This document shows, piece after piece, positions 6,334-10,118 of a stretch of DNA of 10,118 nucleotides. Origin of the DNA: JAWWPY01 sp964412845 (GTDB lineage Bacteria; Actinomycetota; Actinomycetes; Streptosporangiales; Streptosporangiaceae); assembly GCA_964412845.1 (NCBI GenBank), contig CAYPQM010000202.1, positions 1 to 10,118 of the forward strand, given 5' to 3'. Positions within the stretch are counted from its first letter, which is position 1; the number at the start of each line of letters is the position of its first letter. The translations under genes were made by a program, and so were the position numbers. A model generated the notes under the pieces. The model was given only the letters and a program-made list of their open reading frames with translations, was not told the origin of the DNA and ran no database searches.

Positions 6334-8187
6334 AGGCGGCTGGCTGTCGCGCTGGTCGGCGCTGGCCCAGGTGGCACGGTCGTGCTGGACCGGCTGCTGG
6401 CCAGCGTGCCGGCGATGGTCGGCGACCGGTCCGTGGACATCCATGTGGTCGACCCGTTTCCCCCCGGTGGCGGCCAGGTCTGGCGCCGCGACCAGGCCGA
6501 CCTGCTCTGGATGAACTCCACCGCGGCGGACGTGACGATGTTCACCGACGACAGCGTGGCCATGGACGGCCCGGTGCGCCCCGGGCCGACCTTGTACGAG
6601 TGGTCGGGCCGGGCCGGGGCTGGCGTCGCCCCGGGTGCGTTCCTGTCCCGGCCACGGCTCAATGACTACCTCTCCTGGTGTTTCCGGCACATCGTGTCGT
6701 CCGCCCCGCAGCAGGTCGCGGTGCACGTTCACGGGGCCAGGGCGGTCGACCTCACCGACGGCCCGGATGCGCGCCAGCTGCTCTGGCTGGACGGCCGGGA
6801 TGTTCCGATCTGCGCCGACGCGGTGATCCTCGCCCAGGGACACCTGCCCGTGGCCCCGGCCGCCGAGTACCAGGAGCTGGCCGACTTCGCGGGCCGCCAT
6901 GGGCTCAGCTACCTGCCACCGCACTATGCCGCGGACGCCGACCTCGATGTCGTGGCAGCAGGCGAGCCGGTCATCATGCGCGGCATGGGCCTCGGGTTCA
7001 TCGACGACATGGTCCTGCTGACCGGGGGACGCGGCGGCAGGTTCAGCCGCGGCGCCGACGGCGCCCTCAGCTATCACCCGTCCGGCCGGGAACCCGTCCT
7101 GTACGCCGGATCACGGCGCGGCGTGCCCTACCACTCGAAGATCACCTACCAGCTCCAGGGAGAACGGCTGCCGGGGCCACTGTTCTTCACCCCGGCGGTC
7201 ACCGCGGACCTGAACGCCAGGCAAGGCCCGCTGGACCTGCGCCGCGACCTGTGGCCGCTCATGGCCAAGGAACTGGGACGGTTCTACTACCACGAGCTCT
7301 TTACCGCGCATCCCGAGCGGGTCGCGCTGGGCTGGCCAGAGTTCCTGGACGGTTACGCCCAGTGCGATGGGGGCAGCGACGCGCTGGCCGACCTGGTGGG
7401 GGCCAGCGTGCCCAAGCCTGAAGACAGGCTGGACTTCACCCGGCTGCTCGACCCGCTGGCCGGGCAGAAATTCGCCGACCAGGATGCCTTGCAGGACTGG
7501 CTGCGCGGCTACATCACCGGCAATGTGGCGCGGCACGGCGATCCGGCCCACAGCGCCGACCTCGGGCTGTTCAACGGGCTGCTGGTGACGTTCGCCGTGC
7601 TCGTGGACGCGGTGAACAGCGGGCGGCTCAGCCCCCGGTCACACGCGGAGGATCTCACCGGCTGGTTCCACGGCGTGTTCAGCTATTACGCGAGCGGGCC
7701 GCCGCCGCAGCGGCTCCGCGAGCTTGAGGCCCTGTCCCGGGCCGGGGTCGTCCGGTTCCTCGGGCCCGCCATCGAGGTGAGCATGGATCCGGGGCGCGGG
7801 GTGTTCCGGGCCAGGAGTCCCCGGGTTCCCGGTCAGGTCGAGGCGCACACGCTCATCGAGTCACGGCTTCCGGCAGCGACCATCAGGCGGGCGAGTGACC
7901 CGCTCATCCGCGCGCTCTACGCGCGGGATGACATCGCCGAAGAATCGCTGGCCGACGAGGACGGCGGCCATTACCCACTCGGGAAACTCCGGGTCCAGGA
8001 GCCCGATCTGCGGCTCGTCGACGCCACGGGGGCCGCCCATCCACGCCGGTTCGCACTTGGCGCCTGGGTCGGCCGGGGCTTCACTGTCGCCGGGTTCACC
8101 AGGCCGGGCAGCAACGCCGTCTCGTTCCGCATCGCCGACCGGCTCGCGCGCACCGTGCTGCGCGAAGTCACGGGCACCGCGTGCTGA
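6319..8187 (+). CDS. FAD/NAD(P)-binding protein (NAD_binding_9 / COG4529-like)
   Basis: This is a large cytoplasmic flavoprotein of a family common in actinobacteria whose reactions are mostly unassigned; it probably binds FAD and NAD(P)H and acts as oxidoreductase or N-hydroxylase-like monooxygenase. From the GTG at 6319 it has 622 residues. The N-terminal dinucleotide fold is seen in VALVGAGPGG (10-19), followed by GGGQVW (50-55), LLWMNSTAADVTMF (62-75) and VILAQGH (169-175). A second nucleotide motif is VIMRGMGLGFID (218-229), then AGSRRGVPYHSK (263-274) and the C-terminal FTRPGSNAVSFR. The start at 6319 has GGCGGGA (6307-6313) five bases upstream. An in-frame GTG at 6283 would add 12 residues encoded by the tandem repeat, which I think less likely. 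It follows the monooxygenase by 125 bases on the same strand. Confidence 0.87.
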   Translation: MTGAARRLAVALVGAGPGGTVVLDRLLASVPAMVGDRSVDIHVVDPFPPGGGQVWRRDQADLLWMNSTAADVTMFTDDSVAMDGPVRPGPTLYEWSGRAGAGVAPGAFLSRPRLNDYLSWCFRHIVSSAPQQVAVHVHGARAVDLTDGPDARQLLWLDGRDVPICADAVILAQGHLPVAPAAEYQELADFAGRHGLSYLPPHYAADADLDVVAAGEPVIMRGMGLGFIDDMVLLTGGRGGRFSRGADGALSYHPSGREPVLYAGSRRGVPYHSKITYQLQGERLPGPLFFTPAVTADLNARQGPLDLRRDLWPLMAKELGRFYYHELFTAHPERVALGWPEFLDGYAQCDGGSDALADLVGASVPKPEDRLDFTRLLDPLAGQKFADQDALQDWLRGYITGNVARHGDPAHSADLGLFNGLLVTFAVLVDAVNSGRLSPRSHAEDLTGWFHGVFSYYASGPPPQRLRELEALSRAGVVRFLGPAIEVSMDPGRGVFRARSPRVPGQVEAHTLIESRLPAATIRRASDPLIRALYARDDIAEESLADEDGGHYPLGKLRVQEPDLRLVDATGAAHPRRFALGAWVGRGFTVAGFTRPGSNAVSFRIADRLARTVLREVTGTAC

Positions 8188-8204
8188 GGCCAGGCCGCGT
8201 GGCC

Positions 8205-8261
8205 ACAAAGATCACCCGGCCATTTCTCTACTAAATCGTTCATAATTGTAGGAAGATCTGA
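8205..8261 (+). promoter_or_regulatory. AT-rich leader and RBS of the sulfotransferase-family gene
   Basis: The 74-bp gap after the FAD gene turns AT-rich. CATAAT at 8241-8246 is a possible -10, without a clear -35. AGGAAG at 8250-8255 is six bases before the ATG at 8262. A small GC hairpin, GGCCA (8188-8192) with TGGCC (8200-8204), comes directly after the FAD gene stop but has no T-run, so I do not call a terminator. A separate promoter here is plausible rather than proven. Confidence 0.35.
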
Positions 8262-9662
8262 ATGGCACTCGCGGGCTGGTTCGCGCCGTCCCGGCGAGTT
8301 CGCCGCCACGCCCGGCCAGAGCGTCCACCTGAAAGGTGCGGTGCATCGATGCGCTTGACCTCCCCCTCATCAGCAGTTGGCCGCCGTTCGCGGGCCGGGC
8401 TCTGGCGCCGACCCGGGCACGCGCTGTCGGCCGCGACGCTCATCGGCGGCGCCCTCCTCGTGACGCTGGCCGGAGCGGTCGCAGCAGCGCTCATCGGCGT
8501 TGCCATCCTCGTGGCATTGGCCGGAGCGGCCTCAGGGGCAGCGATACCGGCAGCAGCGGCAGCGGCGCCGACGGCACCGCCACCCGTCACGGTGCTGACG
8601 GCCGGCCCGAGCAACCACGACGGCGACATCTTCATCACTCCCACGGGGGACACGGCGACGTATGCGAACGGCGCGGAGATCATCGACAGCCAGGGCCGCG
8701 TGATCTGGTTCCACGCCGTGCCAGCCGGCCTGACGGCCGCCGACTTCCGCACCCAGACCTACCGGGGCCAGCCGGTCCTCACCTGGTGGCAGGGAACCGG
8801 CCTGGGCGGGCTGTCCAGTGGCACCGACTACATCTACAACTCCCGGTACCAGCAGATCGCCGCGGTCAACGCGGGCAACGGCTACTCGGCTGACGGGCAC
8901 GAATTTCTCATCACGCCCCGCAGCACGGCGCTCATCCTCGCCTACAGCAGCGCCACCGCTGACCTGACCTCTATCGGCGGCCCCGCTGACCAGGCGGTTA
9001 TCGACGGCATCGTCCAGGAGATCGACATCCGCACGGGCCGGGTGCTGTTCCAGTGGAACAGCGCGGACCACGTCCCGTACAGCGCCAGTGAGCAGCCGCT
9101 GCCGGCCTCGGCCGCCACCCCCTGGGACTGGTTCCACGTCAACGCCGTCCACCTGGACACGGACGGGAACCTGCTGATCGACGCGCGGAACACGTGGACC
9201 ACGTACAAGGTGAACCGGCACACCGGGCAGATCATCTGGAAACTGGGCGGCAAGCAGAGCAGCTTCGCGGTCAGCGCAGCGCCCGGCCAGGTCCTGGACA
9301 GCGCCGGCGAGATCTTCGCCTGGCAGCATGATCCCGAGGCGCTAGGCCACGGCGTCTACACCTTCTTCGACAACGAGTCCTCAGGAACCCCGCTGCTGCC
9401 GCAGAGCCGCGCGATCACCGTCCGGCTGAACACCCGGGCCTGGACCGCCACCCTGGTGAGGTCGGATGATCAGCCGGAGGGCCTGCCGGCCGCCTCGCAG
9501 GGCAACGCGCAGACCACCCGCAGCGGGGACCTGTTCGTCGGCTGGGGCGCACTACCCTACTTCTCGGAGTTCAGCAGGTCCGGCACGCTGCTGCTGAACG
9601 CCGGGTTCCCAGCCGGCGTCAACACCTACCGGGCCTACCGGCTGCCCTGGAACGGCGGCTGA
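8262..9662 (+). CDS. Secreted arylsulfotransferase-family protein (Arylsulfotran_2 type)
   Basis: This is a beta-propeller protein related to bacterial arylsulfate sulfotransferases, which move sulfate between phenolic esters. The actinobacterial branch is exported and mostly uncharacterised. It has 466 residues from the ATG at 8262, which has AGGAAG six bases upstream. An in-frame ATG at 8349 (residue 30) is an alternative. After a basic Arg-rich stretch (about 41-50) comes a 34-residue hydrophobic segment (59-92) made of two tandem 17-residue copies, then an Ala/Pro linker. The family domain runs from about 105 to the end: DGHEF (211-215), QEIDIRTGRVLFQW (252-265), WDWFHVNAVHLDTDGNLLID (288-307), GQIIWKLGGK (322-331), FAWQHDP (352-358), FFDNESSG (368-375), VGWGALPYFSEFS (426-438) and YRAYRLPW (456-463). 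Histidines 292 and 356 are candidate active-site residues. Sulfotransferase activity is inferred from family only. Confidence 0.88.
   Translation: MALAGWFAPSRRVRRHARPERPPERCGASMRLTSPSSAVGRRSRAGLWRRPGHALSAATLIGGALLVTLAGAVAAALIGVAILVALAGAASGAAIPAAAAAAPTAPPPVTVLTAGPSNHDGDIFITPTGDTATYANGAEIIDSQGRVIWFHAVPAGLTAADFRTQTYRGQPVLTWWQGTGLGGLSSGTDYIYNSRYQQIAAVNAGNGYSADGHEFLITPRSTALILAYSSATADLTSIGGPADQAVIDGIVQEIDIRTGRVLFQWNSADHVPYSASEQPLPASAATPWDWFHVNAVHLDTDGNLLIDARNTWTTYKVNRHTGQIIWKLGGKQSSFAVSAAPGQVLDSAGEIFAWQHDPEALGHGVYTFFDNESSGTPLLPQSRAITVRLNTRAWTATLVRSDDQPEGLPAASQGNAQTTRSGDLFVGWGALPYFSEFSRSGTLLLNAGFPAGVNTYRAYRLPWNGG
8436..8537 (+). repeat. Tandem 51-bp duplication encoding the hydrophobic signal segment
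   Basis: Bases 8436-8486 and 8487-8537 align without gaps at 40 of 51 positions by my count. They encode TLIGGALLVTLAGAVAA and ALIGVAILVALAGAASG, residues 59-75 and 76-92 of the sulfotransferase-family protein. The period is exactly 17 codons, so the frame is kept. It doubles the hydrophobic core of the signal region to 34 residues. Confidence 0.85.
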
Positions 9663-9691
9663 GCACCTGCCCGGGGTGACATCCTGGCGCG

Positions 9692-10118
9692 GTGACAGAT
9701 TCCAGCGCCAGCCTGCCCTGGCGGTTCGATGACCTGCGCGCGCTGGTGATCAACTGCACCCTCAAGAGGTCGCCTGAGCGCAGCCACACACAGGGCCTCA
9801 TCGACCGCAGCCGCGCGATCATGGAGAAGAACGGGGTCGCCGTCGACGTGCTGCGAGCGGTCGACCATGACATCGCCACCGGTGTGTGGCCGGACATGAC
9901 CGAGCATGGCTGGCCGGCCGACGACTGGCCGGGCATCTACCAGCAGGTGCTCGCGGCCGACATCCTGATGCTGGCCGGGCCGATCTGGCTCGGTGACAAC
10001 AGTTCGGTGATGAAGCAGGTCATCGAGCGGCTCTACGCGTGTTCGCACCTGCTCAACGAGGCCGGCCAGTACGCCTACTACGGCCGCGTCGGCGGCTGCC
10101 TGGTGACCGGCAACGAGG
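9692..10118 (+). CDS. NAD(P)H-dependent FMN reductase / flavodoxin-like protein, partial
   Basis: This is the 5' part of a flavodoxin-fold oxidoreductase; the frame is open at the window edge after 142 residues, and the 3' end is missing. The start is the GTG at 9692: an in-frame TGA at 9677 blocks anything further upstream, and the protein begins sensibly with a short polar N-terminus. RALVINCTLKRSPERSHT (16-33) is the first strand and phosphate-binding loop for FMN, and ADILMLAGPIWLGDNSSVMKQVIERL (89-114) is the typical second flavin-binding segment. No strong ribosome binding site is seen. It starts 29 bases after the previous stop, so it is probably co-transcribed. It would reduce FMN or a quinone with NAD(P)H, and could supply reduced flavin to the monooxygenase at 4997; this pairing is inferred. 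Confidence 0.87.
   Translation, partial: MTDSSASLPWRFDDLRALVINCTLKRSPERSHTQGLIDRSRAIMEKNGVAVDVLRAVDHDIATGVWPDMTEHGWPADDWPGIYQQVLAADILMLAGPIWLGDNSSVMKQVIERLYACSHLLNEAGQYAYYGRVGGCLVTGNE

Noticed and set aside
6004..7077. Open frame on the - strand (357 codons) across the repeat array and FAD gene
   Set aside because: It is a shadow of the FAD gene; its repetitive stretch merely translates the tandem array.

Overview
The window is high-GC DNA with GTG starts, long antisense shadow ORFs and compact operons. It is most likely from an actinobacterium of the Streptosporangiales/Streptomyces type; genus cannot be read from the sequence. Nothing points to phage, plasmid, insertion sequence, CRISPR or tRNA.

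Region 1 (40-3199, + strand) is a three-gene carbohydrate-uptake ABC operon of the CUT1 type: a lipoprotein sugar-binding protein and MalF-like and MalG-like permeases. Stop and start codons overlap or nearly touch. No ATPase gene is present, as is usual in actinobacteria, where one shared MsiK-type ATPase serves many importers. A perfect 20-bp inverted repeat with a 2-nt loop sits just inside the first permease gene. The operon ends at a long hairpin (3224-3276) shared with a convergent gene.

Region 2 (3271-4171, - strand) encodes a PAS-GGDEF diguanylate cyclase. Its two halves lie in different frames, separated by a one-base shift at a G5 run, so it is either a recent pseudogene or a sequence error.

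Region 3 (4326-10118) looks like an accessory redox module. A VOC-fold (extradiol dioxygenase-like) protein on the - strand is divergent, across an AT-rich promoter island, from a + strand series. That series is an SsuD-like flavin-dependent monooxygenase lacking most known sulfonate-binding residues, an FAD/NAD(P)-binding protein (NAD_binding_9 type), a secreted arylsulfotransferase-family beta-propeller protein, and an NAD(P)H-dependent FMN reductase/flavodoxin-like protein cut by the window edge. The FMN reductase could supply reduced flavin to the monooxygenase. With the sulfotransferase homologue this hints at organosulfur or aromatic compound use, but that is inference.

The least ordinary features are the 42-nt near-palindrome in the permease gene, a degenerate 18-19-nt tandem array filling the spacer between the monooxygenase and the FAD gene (6188-6333), the in-frame duplication of the hydrophobic signal segment of the sulfotransferase homologue, and the frameshifted cyclase. 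I see no clearly new multi-gene system.
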